From Aequorivita sp. H23M31 (GTDB lineage: Bacteria > Bacteroidota > Bacteroidia > Flavobacteriales > Flavobacteriaceae), in assembly GCF_004022485.1 (NCBI RefSeq), contig NZ_CP034951.1:310001-374000 (forward strand): a DNA stretch of 64,000 nucleotides, in the 5' to 3' direction. Of the stretch, positions 1 to 8,536 are shown in pieces. The position numbers and the translations under genes were made by a program. The notes beneath the pieces were generated by a model, which was not told the origin of the DNA, did not search any database, and saw nothing but the letters and a program-made list of their open reading frames with translations. Positions within the stretch are counted from its first letter, which is position 1, and every line of letters begins with the position of its first letter.

Positions 1-1
1 G

Positions 2-46
2 AACAGTGAAAACGGTACCGTATCGAATCTTTTGGTGAAAAAATAG
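2..46 (+). CDS. possible C-terminal end of a gene cut by the window edge
   Basis: The frame starting at base 2 is open for 14 codons and stops at TAG 44-46, giving a tail that ends LLVKK. Such endings occur in type IX sorting domains, but the piece is too short to assign. A second frame (3-38) is also open to a TGA, so the frame is uncertain. The terminator at 163-200 fits a plus-strand gene ending here. Confidence 0.25.
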   Translation, partial: NSENGTVSNLLVKK

Positions 47-162
47 TGGATTTTTAACTTAAATATTAGTATTAAAAAAATTATCTCATTTTTGTTTGTG
101 GAAATGATATTTTGTATATCTTAGTCACATAATAAAGATAATTACTGGGGGGTAATTAGAAG

Positions 163-200
163 CTCTGGTAGATCTTCGGATCTTACCGGAGTTTTTTTTT
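163..200 (+). terminator. Rho-independent terminator with TTCG tetraloop
   Basis: A 12-13 bp stem (163-174 with 179-191, one bulge) closes on a TTCG loop and is followed by nine T residues (192-200). It would end plus-strand transcription entering from the left. Otherwise 47-348 holds no convincing gene; the short open frame at 285-479 overlaps the end of the DUF3891 gene and looks accidental. Confidence 0.8.
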
Positions 201-348
201 GATATTTTCCAATATGCTAGAAAATTTCTCCTATAATATTTTACACCTTAATGGTATTTTTCATGAAGGGTAAGGATAAGGAATGTGGATTTTCCTCAAA
301 ACAAGCTCGAGAAGTATGGAATTTTCTCGTCAAAGAATTTCGAAAGTT

Positions 349-1116
349 TCAACCTTTTGAAATCTGGATTGAAAGTGTTTTTGCCTCGGCCTGAAGAAAG
401 GCCTTTTTCAGTCCATTTTTTCTTATTTCTTGTTTCAGAAGATATTTTTGATCAATACTTACTTCAAATGGATCTTTAAAGGGATAGGGCTCAATGTTTA
501 TTCTGTCTCGCTCCGGCCAATAGGCTATTAAATCCTTTTTTCCATTAGGGCTAAAACCAGAAGAGTTTTTAAAACCTTTCCTGAAAAAATAATGCTCCTC
601 GTCCTTGTTAGTTCCTGGACGATTTAGACAGAGATAAAGAGAAATGTTATCACAGAGTTGCAGAAGTTGAAATTGCTTATGTAGCAAATTTCCATCGCTT
701 AGTTCAAGTGAAGTTCGTAAACGATTTTGGCGTTTATTTTCCGCTTGTAAAAACTCCAGACTTAGTGGATCTGCCGTTTCCTTTTTAATAAAAGAGGTAT
801 AATGCATACTGCACAAAAGACCGGCATAAGGATTCATTTCTTCCGTTTCTGCCAGCCCTAATCGGTAATAATTCAATTTCTCCTCAATGGGATAGTCGAT
901 AAAGTCGTAAGGACGCTCTGTTATAGCGTTCCATTCAGGTAGAGCGTCCGGTAAAATCCAACTGCGGTCGTGCTCGTATATGGCAAATAAACAATCCTTA
1001 AAATGAGGATCGGCTAAAAAGAAATGTTCAAAATGCCGTGCAATCTCTCCCGACAAATGGGCGTGATCATTTTGGCGGGTAAGGATGTATTTTTCATTTT
1101 CCTCACGAACAATCAT
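349..1116 (-). CDS. DUF3891 family protein
   Basis: A soluble protein of 255 residues with the DUF3891 pattern: an N-terminal R-Q-N-D-H-A-H stretch (about residues 14-20), a mid-protein MHYTSF segment and a charged C-terminal helix. The clustered histidines near the start recall the D-H-x-x-H helices of HD-like or metal-binding folds, but the function of the family is unknown. There is no signal peptide. It starts 3 nt after the stop of the PLP enzyme, so the two are probably co-transcribed. It ends with TGA (351-349), which shows that UGA is a normal stop for this host. Family call fairly sure, function unknown. Confidence 0.7.
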   Translation of the reverse strand: MIVREENEKYILTRQNDHAHLSGEIARHFEHFFLADPHFKDCLFAIYEHDRSWILPDALPEWNAITERPYDFIDYPIEEKLNYYRLGLAETEEMNPYAGLLCSMHYTSFIKKETADPLSLEFLQAENKRQNRLRTSLELSDGNLLHKQFQLLQLCDNISLYLCLNRPGTNKDEEHYFFRKGFKNSSGFSPNGKKDLIAYWPERDRINIEPYPFKDPFEVSIDQKYLLKQEIRKNGLKKAFLQAEAKTLSIQISKG

Positions 1117-1119
1117 TTT

Positions 1120-2322
1120 TTATTTCAAAACGTTAACTTTTACCATGCACTCACGCATCATTTTATAGGTGCGCTCAATGTCGTTATCCAATCCAATGGA
1201 AAAACGGATTAAACCGTCACTAAGTCCCATTTCCTTTTGTTCGTCTTCTGGAATTTCAGATGAAGTGGAAGAACCTGGAGCGCTAAATAAAGTTTTGTAA
1301 AATCCTAAACTGACCGCAAGATATCCAAGGTTGCGCTCTTGCATCAATTCCATCAATTCGTTTGCCTTATCGAGACTGCCTACATCAACGGTCAGCATGC
1401 CACCGAAACCGTATTCCGCATTCATCATTTTTTTGAAAAGCTCATGCCCGGAATGTGATTTTAATCCTGGATAAACAGTCCTTAAACCGTCTTTTTCAAA
1501 TTTTTTAGCTAAATATAGCGCGTTTGTGCTGTGCTGTTTTATTCTTATGTGAAGTGTTCTCAGGTTTTTTAAAATGGAAGCTGCCCGTAAACTGTCCATA
1601 GCTGGTCCTAATAACATATTCGCACCATCATTTACATTTCTCAGGCTGTCGATAAACTCTTGCGAGCCACAGGTTACGCCACCCATAGTATCGCTACTGC
1701 CGTTAATGAATTTTGTAAGACTGTGCAAAACGATATCGGCTCCTAATTCTGCGGGCGAAATACTTAAAGGTGAAAACGTATTATCGACCAACAATTGCAG
1801 ATTGTGTTTTTTGGCAATTTTTGAAAGCCCCTTAATATCGGCAATCTCCAGAAGTGGATTACTCACTGTTTCGCAATAAATAATCATAGTGTTTTTGGTA
1901 ATCGAACTTTCTACTTGCTCAAGATTTGTAATATCCACAAAGGAAGTCTCAATATTTAATCTTGGTGCGAAGTTCTTCAGAAAAGCATAAGTTCCTCCAT
2001 AAATCGTTCGGCTGGAAACTATATGATCTCCAGCTTTGCATAGTTGTAGAATTGCAGGGGTAATAGAGCCCATTCCAGTTGCGGCAACATGTGCGGTTTC
2101 TGTTCCTTCCATCGCAGCAAGGGCTTGACCCAAATAAAGGTTTGAAGGAGTAGAATGGCGAGAGTATAAGTAACATCCTTCGGCATTCCCCTCAAAAGTA
2201 TCAAACATAGTTTTAGCGGAAAGAAAGGTATATGTGGAAGAATCGGAAATAGAAGGATTTACACCTCCAAATTCTCCGAAATATTGTAGATCCTGAATTT
2301 TGTCTGCTGGTTTAAAAGCCAT
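1120..2322 (-). CDS. Cys/Met metabolism PLP-dependent enzyme (cystathionine gamma-synthase / methionine gamma-lyase type)
   Basis: A fold-type I PLP enzyme of about 400 residues that acts on sulfur amino acids in the cytoplasm (gamma-elimination, gamma-replacement or beta-elimination; the sequence alone does not decide). Visible landmarks are the Y-S-R motif near residue 53, the glycine-rich TGMGS segment, the VDNTF aspartate that binds the PLP pyridine, and the SLTK lysine (K204) that forms the internal aldimine. The start at 2322 (MAFKPAD) fits the family; the longer frame to 2379 adds a 19-residue tail unlike the family. It heads a two-gene unit with the DUF3891 gene and is divergent from the S41 peptidase gene. 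Confidence 0.9.
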   Translation of the reverse strand: MAFKPADKIQDLQYFGEFGGVNPSISDSSTYTFLSAKTMFDTFEGNAEGCYLYSRHSTPSNLYLGQALAAMEGTETAHVAATGMGSITPAILQLCKAGDHIVSSRTIYGGTYAFLKNFAPRLNIETSFVDITNLEQVESSITKNTMIIYCETVSNPLLEIADIKGLSKIAKKHNLQLLVDNTFSPLSISPAELGADIVLHSLTKFINGSSDTMGGVTCGSQEFIDSLRNVNDGANMLLGPAMDSLRAASILKNLRTLHIRIKQHSTNALYLAKKFEKDGLRTVYPGLKSHSGHELFKKMMNAEYGFGGMLTVDVGSLDKANELMELMQERNLGYLAVSLGFYKTLFSAPGSSTSSEIPEDEQKEMGLSDGLIRFSIGLDNDIERTYKMMRECMVKVNVLK

Positions 2323-2489
2323 AATGATTTTTTTTGGTGTCCTGCAAATTTGCAAAAATTGGGAAGCATATAAAAGCAAAGGGACTTTAATTATTTAAAA
2401 AAAAATGGTAATTATGTCCCTTCAAATTGCAATTCCTTTGGGGATTCTTCATTTTTACAAAAAAACAACGATTAATCAAATTGATAATA

Positions 2490-4073
2490 ATGAAAATAAA
2501 ACTACTCCTCCTTGCCACTTTAATTGTTTTCTCTTCTTGTGGCGGTGTCAAGAAATATAATGAGCAGATCGGTAAACTCCATTCTCCACAAGAACTGAAA
2601 GATGATGTGGACGCAGCGTACAATCAGTTAAAAAAATATCATCCCAGATTGTATCAATACACCTCCAAAGAAGTATTGAATTTTAAATTTGATAGTTTGA
2701 AACAGTCTATTAAAACTCCACTATCCAGTAGAGATTTTTATGAGAAACTTTCGCCTGTAATAGCAAGTGTAAGACAGGGCCATTTGGTTATCAGTCCCCC
2801 AAACATAAAACGCAACCGAAAAGAACGAAAGGAATTTCGTGAGAAGGCTTTTTCTTTTTACACCATGAAATTTGAATATCTCGATGAAAAACTATGGCTC
2901 ATCAATGCTATGGGCAAGGATACATTGCTTATTGGGAGTGAGGTATTGGCAGTAGAGGATAAATCACCAAAAGAGCTTATTGAAAAGTACAATAACTTGA
3001 TCGCGAGCGATGGCTATAATAAAACGTTCTATGATGGTTTTGTCGGATCAAGATTCCCCGGATTTTATATAAAAAATAATGGCTTCCAAGACAGTATCCG
3101 TATAACATTTAAAAACACCGATTCAATCTTTACGCAAACTATTCTCTGGAAAAACAAAAAGGATGCAGAAACAATTTCCAAAGATTCTCTTGCTGCTGGT
3201 GTTGGAGAGAAAATCGCTGTAAAAAAATTAACCAAGGAAGAAAAAAAAGCTAAGCAAATAAAGAAATACAATAGCAAAAGGGGATATATAGCTAGTACAA
3301 AAGAGTATACACGAACCTTTTCCTTAATTGGAACTGATAGCCTAACTGCGTATATGAAGATTAGAAATTTTTCTAATGGAAATCCGGATGATTTTTATGA
3401 AGAAACTTTTAATACCATAGATTCATTAGGGATTACCAATATGATTTTGGATTTACGGAATAATGGCGGAGGGAGCTTAGCCGAAATAGATGATCTATAT
3501 TCATATTTCACAGATTCTCCATACACACTTGTAAGACCGAGTGAAGTTAATACCAGAACTCCCTTTTTTCCATTTTTAATAAACAATACAAATCCTGGTG
3601 TTGTTCAAGGCTTGGCAGTTTTGTTTAGTCCAGTCATTTTAACCCACAATCTCCTAAAAACTAAAAAGGTTGATGATACCATCTATTATAGATTTAAAGC
3701 CTCAAAAGAGCATAAACCGAAACCTAATAATTACAAAGGCAACCTATATGTTTTGGTAAATGGAAATTCCTTTTCGGCTTCCTCTATTCTTTCTACCCAA
3801 TTAAAAGGAACCAATCGGGCCACCTTTGTAGGACAGGAAACTGGAGGAGCTTATAATGGAACTGTTGCCGGACTTTTTAAGGGTTATGAACTTCCAAATT
3901 CCAAGGTTTCTTTGCGAATAGGAATGATGCAGGTTGAAACATATTATAAGGTTGAACCCGATGGTTATGGAGTGCCGGTAGATAAGGAGATTACACCTAC
4001 AAGAGCCGATAGAGAAGCCCAAAGAGATCCAGAAGTTGAGTGGGTCTTAAATGATATCAAGATTAAAGGATAA
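2490..4073 (+). CDS. S41 family peptidase, lipoprotein
   Basis: A 527-residue protein with a lipoprotein signal (hydrophobic helix then S-S-C-G, Cys17), so probably anchored in the cell envelope. The C-terminal half carries S41 (tail-specific protease / tricorn core) signatures: an RNNGGGS loop and the VNGNSFSAS stretch, whose S429 before Ala is the likely nucleophile, followed by a GQETGG loop. A lysine-rich segment (about residues 250-265) sits between the N-terminal domain and the catalytic part. No PDZ domain is obvious. The start at 2490 puts the signal peptide at the N-terminus; the frame is open back to 2427. The IS256 element begins 8 nt after the stop codon and probably removed the native terminator. 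Confidence 0.85.
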   Translation: MKIKLLLLATLIVFSSCGGVKKYNEQIGKLHSPQELKDDVDAAYNQLKKYHPRLYQYTSKEVLNFKFDSLKQSIKTPLSSRDFYEKLSPVIASVRQGHLVISPPNIKRNRKERKEFREKAFSFYTMKFEYLDEKLWLINAMGKDTLLIGSEVLAVEDKSPKELIEKYNNLIASDGYNKTFYDGFVGSRFPGFYIKNNGFQDSIRITFKNTDSIFTQTILWKNKKDAETISKDSLAAGVGEKIAVKKLTKEEKKAKQIKKYNSKRGYIASTKEYTRTFSLIGTDSLTAYMKIRNFSNGNPDDFYEETFNTIDSLGITNMILDLRNNGGGSLAEIDDLYSYFTDSPYTLVRPSEVNTRTPFFPFLINNTNPGVVQGLAVLFSPVILTHNLLKTKKVDDTIYYRFKASKEHKPKPNNYKGNLYVLVNGNSFSASSILSTQLKGTNRATFVGQETGGAYNGTVAGLFKGYELPNSKVSLRIGMMQVETYYKVEPDGYGVPVDKEITPTRADREAQRDPEVEWVLNDIKIKG

Positions 4074-4080
4074 ATTTAAT

Positions 4081-4104
4081 GGGACTATCTCATAAAGTGT
4101 GTAA
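4081..4104 (+). repeat. left terminal inverted repeat of the IS256-family element
   Basis: Pairs with 5399-5422 in inverted orientation, with 19 of 24 positions identical; the inner AAGTGTGTAA part matches exactly. Confidence 0.85.
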
Positions 4105-4147
4105 ATAATAAAATAGCGGGGGCCGGCCCCCGCTATTTTATTATTTA
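4102..4147. repeat. perfect 46-bp palindrome inside the IS left end
   Basis: Every base from 4102 pairs with its partner to 4147 (centre between 4124 and 4125) with no spacer. The core is a GC-only run, GGGGGCCGGCCCCC, flanked by AT-rich arms. In RNA it would form a 21-23 bp hairpin with T-rich and A-rich ends, so it could stop transcription from either side. It lies between the terminal repeat and the transposase start, where it could shield the transposase from outside promoters. Confidence 0.9.
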
Positions 4148-4174
4148 GTTTTTAATCTTTAACTTTTACACATT

Positions 4175-5371
4175 ATGAAGAAAGACGATTTAATTTCAGA
4201 TGATTTTCTGAAGCAGTTCAAGACCCACGAGGAGCTCAGCGATTTTTTAAAGCAGATCCAGAAACGTGGGATCGAAAAGATGCTCGAAGGTGAGCTCGAC
4301 GGCCACCTAGATTACGACAAACACCAGAGGTCCAATGGAGGCAACTCGCGCAACGGGCACTCCCGGAAGAAAATAAAAACCTCCTTTGGCGAATCCGAGA
4401 TTGCCGTCCCCAGAGACCGTGAGGCCTCGTTCAATCCCATGATCGTACCCAAGCGGGGCAATATGGTCGATGGCCTTGAGAACGTCATCGTGTCACTCTA
4501 TGCCAAGGGAATGAGCAACAGCGATATTGAGGAGCAGATACGTGAGGTCTATGATTTTGATGTGTCCACCTCGACCATATCCAGGATCACGGAAAAAATA
4601 TCGGGCGATATAGTTGCCTGGCAGAACCGTCCCTTGGAGCCGGTCTACTTGATTGTCTGGATGGATGGCATCGTATTCAAGGTCCGCGAGAACTCCAAGG
4701 TTATTAACAAGACCATCTACATAGCCGTTGGCCTGCGCAGGGACGGTAAAAAAGAGGTCTTGGGGCTATGGCTTGGCAAGAACGAATCAGCAGCTTTCTG
4801 GATGAGCGTATTGACCGATATAAGGGCGCGCGGCACAGAAGACATCCTTATCACGGCCACCGATAACCTCAATGGTTTTACGGATACGATCAAGAACGTG
4901 TTCCCCGAGTCCAAGACCCAGATATGCGTGGTACACCAGATACGCAATGCCTGCAGGTACGTCGTATGGAAGGATAAAAAAGCCTTTACCGCAGATATGA
5001 AGCATATCTATAACGCCCCAAACCAGGAGGCCGCCAAGATGGCCCTAGAGGATTTTGCCCAAAAATGGAACGATAAATATTCCTATGCCATCAAGAGCTG
5101 GCGCGACAACTGGGAAGAGCTCACAGTGTTCTATGAGTTCCCGTTGGAGATACGCAAGATCATCTATACCACGAACCTTATCGAGAACCTGAACGGGAAG
5201 ATAAGAAAGTACACCAAGAACAAACTTTCCTTCCCAACGGACGATGCCGTGATGAAATCCGTATATTTGGCAGTAAGGGAAGCCACCAAAAAATGGACAA
5301 TGCCCGTCAGGAACTGGGGCATTATATTAAACCAGTTCCTAACGATCTATGAAAAAAGGGTCAGACTCTAA
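4175..5371 (+). CDS. IS256-family (mutator-type) transposase
   Basis: A 398-residue transposase that cuts and joins its own element's ends. The DDE triad can be read: D164 in [10 protein letters not shown]230 in TATDNLNGF, and E337 in [10 protein letters not shown]. The CVVHQIRNA stretch between the second D and the E is a strong IS256 family mark. The N-terminal part (about residues 1-120), with a basic HSRKKIK stretch, is the DNA-binding region. Length is usual for the family and no frame damage is visible, so the element may be active. Codon use is richer in G and C at third positions than in neighbouring genes. Confidence 0.95.
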   Translation: MKKDDLISDDFLKQFKTHEELSDFLKQIQKRGIEKMLEGELDGHLDYDKHQRSNGGNSRNGHSRKKIKTSFGESEIAVPRDREASFNPMIVPKRGNMVDGLENVIVSLYAKGMSNSDIEEQIREVYDFDVSTSTISRITEKISGDIVAWQNRPLEPVYLIVWMDGIVFKVRENSKVINKTIYIAVGLRRDGKKEVLGLWLGKNESAAFWMSVLTDIRARGTEDILITATDNLNGFTDTIKNVFPESKTQICVVHQIRNACRYVVWKDKKAFTADMKHIYNAPNQEAAKMALEDFAQKWNDKYSYAIKSWRDNWEELTVFYEFPLEIRKIIYTTNLIENLNGKIRKYTKNKLSFPTDDAVMKSVYLAVREATKKWTMPVRNWGIILNQFLTIYEKRVRL

Positions 5372-5398
5372 AAAAGTCCAACCCCTGTTATTTTAAAC

Positions 5399-5422
5399 TT
5401 ACACACTTAACGGGATAGTGTC
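5399..5422 (-). repeat. right terminal inverted repeat of the IS256-family element
   Basis: Inverted copy of 4081-4104 with five mismatches near the outer end. It follows the transposase stop by 27 nt. Confidence 0.85.
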
Positions 5423-5514
5423 AATTTTAAACACTCAATTTGTCACCCCTCCTTCGGTTTATCCGCCCAAGGAGTGTGCGCAAACTTTTAAACCCTTGAA
5501 CATCTGAACATCTG

Positions 5515-5588
5515 AACTCCTCAACTCCTCAACTCCTCAACTCCTCAACTCCTCAACTCCTCAACTCCTCGACTCCTCAACTCCTCAG
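5515..5588 (+). repeat. tandem octamer array (AACTCCTC)n
   Basis: About nine consecutive copies of AACTCCTC, the last ones slightly diverged, run through the gap before lpdA; a shorter repeat, CATCTGAA, precedes them. Period eight changes the reading frame, so the array is non-coding. It ends about 70 nt before the lpdA promoter box. No other feature is seen in 5423-5658. Confidence 0.85.
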
Positions 5589-5658
5589 CTCCTCAGTTCC
5601 CCCAAAATCCTCCCAAACTTTTAAACCCTTAAACTTTTATCACAATACTCAGTATTTG

Positions 5659-5666
5659 TACCTTTG
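5659..5666 (+). promoter_or_regulatory. Bacteroidota -7 promoter box for lpdA
   Basis: TACCTTTG matches the TAnnTTTG consensus of the primary sigma factor in this phylum and lies 25 nt before the lpdA start. The upstream -33 element is weak (T-rich). Confidence 0.55.
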
Positions 5667-5691
5667 CCACTTCATTTAAAATACGAAAAAA

Positions 5692-7092
5692 ATGTCAAAA
5701 TATGATGTTGCAGTAATAGGGTCTGGCCCTGGGGGATATGTAGCCGCCATTCGTTGTGCACAATTGGGCTTAAAAACCGCTATCATTGAAAAATACAATG
5801 TATTGGGCGGAACCTGTTTGAATGTGGGCTGTATTCCGAGTAAGGCTTTACTGGATTCGTCCCACCATTATGCCGATGCATTAAAACATTTTGAGGAACA
5901 CGGAATTGAAATTCCGGGCGATATAAAGTTGAACTTTAAAAAGATGATAGCGCGAAAAGCCGCTGTTGTCGATCAAACCACCAAGGGCATTGAATTCTTG
6001 ATGGATAAAAATAAAATCGATGTTTATACGGGAACAGGTGCTTTTAAAGATGCTACCCACATCGTTATCTCTGGTGAAAAGGAGCAAACCATTGAAGCTA
6101 AAAACACAATTATCGCTACGGGAAGCAAACCGAGTTCACTTCCATTTATCAAATTGGATAAAGATCGAGTTATAACTTCTACCGAAGTTTTGAGTTTAAA
6201 GGAAGTGCCAAAACATCTGGTGATAATAGGAGGTGGGGTTATTGGTCTTGAGCTCGGTCAAGTATATCATCGTTTGGGAGCTGAGGTTTCCGTAGTAGAA
6301 TATATGGATCGCATTATTCCAACTATGGACGGAGGACAAAGTAAGGAACTGCTTAAGGTTTTAAAGAAGCAGGGAATGAAATTCTATCTATCCCATAAAG
6401 TTTCCGCAGTTTCCAAAAAAGGAAAAGAAGTTACCGTAACAGCCACGGATAAAAATGACAAGGAAGTAACAATCAAAGGAGATTACTGTTTGGTTTCCGT
6501 AGGAAGAAGACCTTTCACCGACGGTTTAAAAGCTGAAAATGCTGGAATAAAAGTTACCGAGCGCGGAATGATCGATGTAAACGATCAACTCCAAACAAAC
6601 ATAAAAAACATTTACGCCATTGGCGACGTAGTCCGTGGAGCGATGCTCGCGCACAAAGCTTCGGAAGAAGGAACCATGGTTGCTGAAATTATTGGAGGAC
6701 AAAAACCACATATTAATTATAATCTTATCCCAGGGGTGGTTTACACTTGGCCAGAAGTTGCTTCCGTAGGAAAAACCGAAGAGCAACTTAAAGAAGCCAA
6801 TGTGGAATACAAAGCAGGACAATTTCCTATGCGTGCATTGGGTAGAGCTCGCGCTAGTGGAGATTTAGATGGTTTTGTGAAAATTCTGTCTGATAAGAAA
6901 ACGGACGAGGTTCTAGGAGTGCACATGGTTGGCCCACGTGTAGCTGACTTGATTGCTGAAGCCGTTGTAGCAATGGAATATCGTGCAAGTGCCGAAGATA
7001 TTGCCAGAATGAGCCATGCACACCCGACGTATGCTGAAGCAGTGAAAGAAGCCGCTCTTGCAGCTACAGATAATCGACCACTACATATTTAA
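5692..7092 (+). CDS. lpdA: dihydrolipoyl dehydrogenase (E3)
   Basis: A flavoprotein of 466 residues that reoxidises dihydrolipoamide on 2-oxoacid dehydrogenase complexes and the glycine cleavage system, making NADH. The sequence shows the FAD-binding GSGPGGYVAA fold (residues 10-20), the redox disulfide in GGTCLNVGC (C42, C47), the NAD-binding IGGGVIGLELG segment, and the C-terminal HAHPTYAEA active-site motif with H444 and E449. Length is typical. It stands alone with its own promoter and terminator, not beside E1/E2 genes. Confidence 0.97.
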   Translation: MSKYDVAVIGSGPGGYVAAIRCAQLGLKTAIIEKYNVLGGTCLNVGCIPSKALLDSSHHYADALKHFEEHGIEIPGDIKLNFKKMIARKAAVVDQTTKGIEFLMDKNKIDVYTGTGAFKDATHIVISGEKEQTIEAKNTIIATGSKPSSLPFIKLDKDRVITSTEVLSLKEVPKHLVIIGGGVIGLELGQVYHRLGAEVSVVEYMDRIIPTMDGGQSKELLKVLKKQGMKFYLSHKVSAVSKKGKEVTVTATDKNDKEVTIKGDYCLVSVGRRPFTDGLKAENAGIKVTERGMIDVNDQLQTNIKNIYAIGDVVRGAMLAHKASEEGTMVAEIIGGQKPHINYNLIPGVVYTWPEVASVGKTEEQLKEANVEYKAGQFPMRALGRARASGDLDGFVKILSDKKTDEVLGVHMVGPRVADLIAEAVVAMEYRASAEDIARMSHAHPTYAEAVKEAALAATDNRPLHI

Positions 7093-7113
7093 TACTTTAT
7101 TATAGTAGTATAG

Positions 7114-7144
7114 AAAAAGTCCCGCAATTGTGGGACTTTTTTTA
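7114..7144 (+). terminator. Rho-independent terminator of lpdA
   Basis: The arms AAAAGTCCC and GGGACTTTT enclose an 8-nt loop and are followed by T residues, 22 nt after the lpdA stop. The A-rich upstream arm means it could also work on the other strand. Confidence 0.85.
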
Positions 7145-7152
7145 TTCCCTTA

Positions 7153-7322
7153 ATTTATCCTGTAAGGTTTCTTTTGAACCTTGGGCCGCAACAGAAAATA
7201 GGCCGTTGCATATATAGTTGCTTTATCCTGCAAGGTTTCTTTTGAGCCTTGTAGGTATTCTAATTTCTAGCAATGGTTATAGTATCTTTATCCTGCAAGG
7301 TCTTTTTTTGACCTTGTAGGTA
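7153..7322. repeat. three copies of a palindromic repeat, CCTGCAAGGT...ACCTTGTAGG type
   Basis: Copies lie at about 7153-7184, 7222-7257 and 7287-7322. Each begins TTTATCCTG and holds arms CCTGCAAGGT / ACCTTGTAGG around a T-rich loop. The first copy is degenerate at its 3' arm. In RNA each forms a short hairpin. They look like dispersed intergenic palindromes (REP-like). No gene lies in 7143-7539. Confidence 0.75.
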
Positions 7323-7380
7323 TAAACTTCAATTTCTTAGAACGATTATGCTAGGAAGTTACATTGAATTTTAAAAGAGG

Positions 7381-7502
7381 GTGTCTAAAAATTAGTTTTA
7401 GAGGTCAGTTCGAGCGCAGTCGAGAACCCTAAGTTTCTCACTTACAATTAGGTCTCGACTGCGCTCGACCTGACAAACTGATTGTTTTTTACTTTTAGAC
7501 AT
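7381..7502. repeat. long imperfect inverted repeat with a GAGCGCAGTCGA core
   Basis: Outer arms (GTGTCTAAAA at 7381 and TTTTAGACAT ending about 7502) and inner arms (7402-7428 and 7451-7474, core TCGAGCGCAGTCGAGA) face each other around a short AT-rich centre. The core recurs as GTGAGCGCAGTCGAA seven times in 42088-42710, so it is a dispersed repeat of this genome, possibly a miniature element or a shared terminator. Confidence 0.7.
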
Positions 7503-7539
7503 CCTTTTCTTTTTTGGTCAAAAAATTTAAATCTTAAAC

Positions 7540-8520
7540 CTAAATCCCTTTAGGAATAATTCCTTTGTCTTGCAGGTTTCTACGTTTGGCCACACTCATT
7601 GCTTTTATTTCGTCCGCACTATACGCTCTGTAAATGGTATTAGCTCCCTTTCTATTAGTTTTTTCTTTTGCATTTTGTTTAGCTTCTCTGCGTCGCCTGT
7701 CTGTTTCTTTGGCTTTTTGTGCGGCTTCTAGCCTTTTAACCTTCATTCTTTCAGCGTGATCTTTATTTTTTGCTTCGTGGATGGCTTGTTTTGCTTCTTT
7801 TGCAAGTTGCTGCTTTTGTGCAATTTCTAATTGTTTATTTTTTTCGTTTTCTATATAAGTTACTTCATTTTTAACTACAACTTCCAACCTATCGGCTATG
7901 GTCTTCATAGCTTTAGCAATAGCTTGCTTTTTGGCATATTTAAAACTAATGGACTGATGAAAGCCTATAACTTCAGTATTTAATAACACCGAAATATGTT
8001 GTATTTTTTCTTCATCCTCGGTGATTACTAATTTTGGTTTGGTATCAAAATGCTGTTTGCATAAAAAGATAAGTTGATCCCAATGGTTCTTAAGCTTATA
8101 ATTTTGAGGTAGCAAATGATTATTAGGCAATATGACTAGCTGAAAAATAAAATCCTGCAGTTGTTTTTCGGTCGCATTTTCATACACAAGTCCAAAAAAA
8201 GCATAGCTAAAAATATGTTTCTGTTTAGCCACATCATCCTTGTTTGCAATTCTTTGGATAGTGCGAATGTATTTATCAAAAAATGTATCCAAGAAACTTT
8301 GCTTAAAAATATTTCCTAAAAAATGTTGCAACTGCATTCCATTTCCGGCGGTGTTTTTGAAAATCCATTCGGCTACTTTTCCTTTAAAAGCAAACTGCCC
8401 GAGAAAGACATAACGCGAATTGTTTTTTTCTGAAAAACTATTGTGGGTGAGTACCTGTTGCAAATGGTGTTTTTCATAGTCAATTGCATAACGCTCAAGC
8501 AAGGTTTCTAGCTGTTTCAT
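7540..8520 (-). CDS. degenerate RNase III-like protein with basic C-terminal coiled coil
   Basis: A protein of 326 residues not recognised as a named gene. Residues 5-55 follow the RNase III plan (LQQVLTHNSF, then SRYVFLGQFAFKGKVAEWIF), but the acidic signature NERLEFLGD of active enzymes is replaced: E by S and D by Q, so catalysis is unlikely. Residues about 165-210 (STLLN-like turn, then SFKYAKKQAIAKAMKTI) resemble the last strand and helix of a dsRNA-binding domain. The rest, about 215-300, is a long Lys/Arg/Ala/Glu coiled coil fit for RNA or ribosome contact. The start lies 17 nt past the tRNA at 8537-8626 on the same strand, so they are probably one transcript. It ends with TAG. The RNase III link is inferred by eye. 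Confidence 0.6.
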   Translation of the reverse strand: MKQLETLLERYAIDYEKHHLQQVLTHNSFSEKNNSRYVFLGQFAFKGKVAEWIFKNTAGNGMQLQHFLGNIFKQSFLDTFFDKYIRTIQRIANKDDVAKQKHIFSYAFFGLVYENATEKQLQDFIFQLVILPNNHLLPQNYKLKNHWDQLIFLCKQHFDTKPKLVITEDEEKIQHISVLLNTEVIGFHQSISFKYAKKQAIAKAMKTIADRLEVVVKNEVTYIENEKNKQLEIAQKQQLAKEAKQAIHEAKNKDHAERMKVKRLEAAQKAKETDRRRREAKQNAKEKTNRKGANTIYRAYSADEIKAMSVAKRRNLQDKGIIPKGI

Positions 8521-8536
8521 AAACCGCGAAAATTTG

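Larger units (their letters stand above)
4081..5422 (+). mobile_element. IS256-family insertion sequence
   Basis: A complete element of about 1.34 kb: imperfect 24-bp terminal inverted repeats (4081-4104 and 5399-5422, 19 of 24 matching), one transposase, and a perfect palindrome just inside the left end. The element is clearly richer in GC than its surroundings, which suggests recent arrival. The flanks (AATTTAAT before, AATTTTAA after) resemble each other but are not an exact target duplication. Confidence 0.9.

Noticed and set aside
285..479. 64-codon plus frame near the left end
   Set aside because: Mostly the antisense of the DUF3891 gene end and lacks any family sign.
4073..5430. Exact target-site duplication of the IS256-family element
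   Set aside because: Flanks AATTTAAT and AATTTTAA are alike but not identical, so no duplication is claimed.
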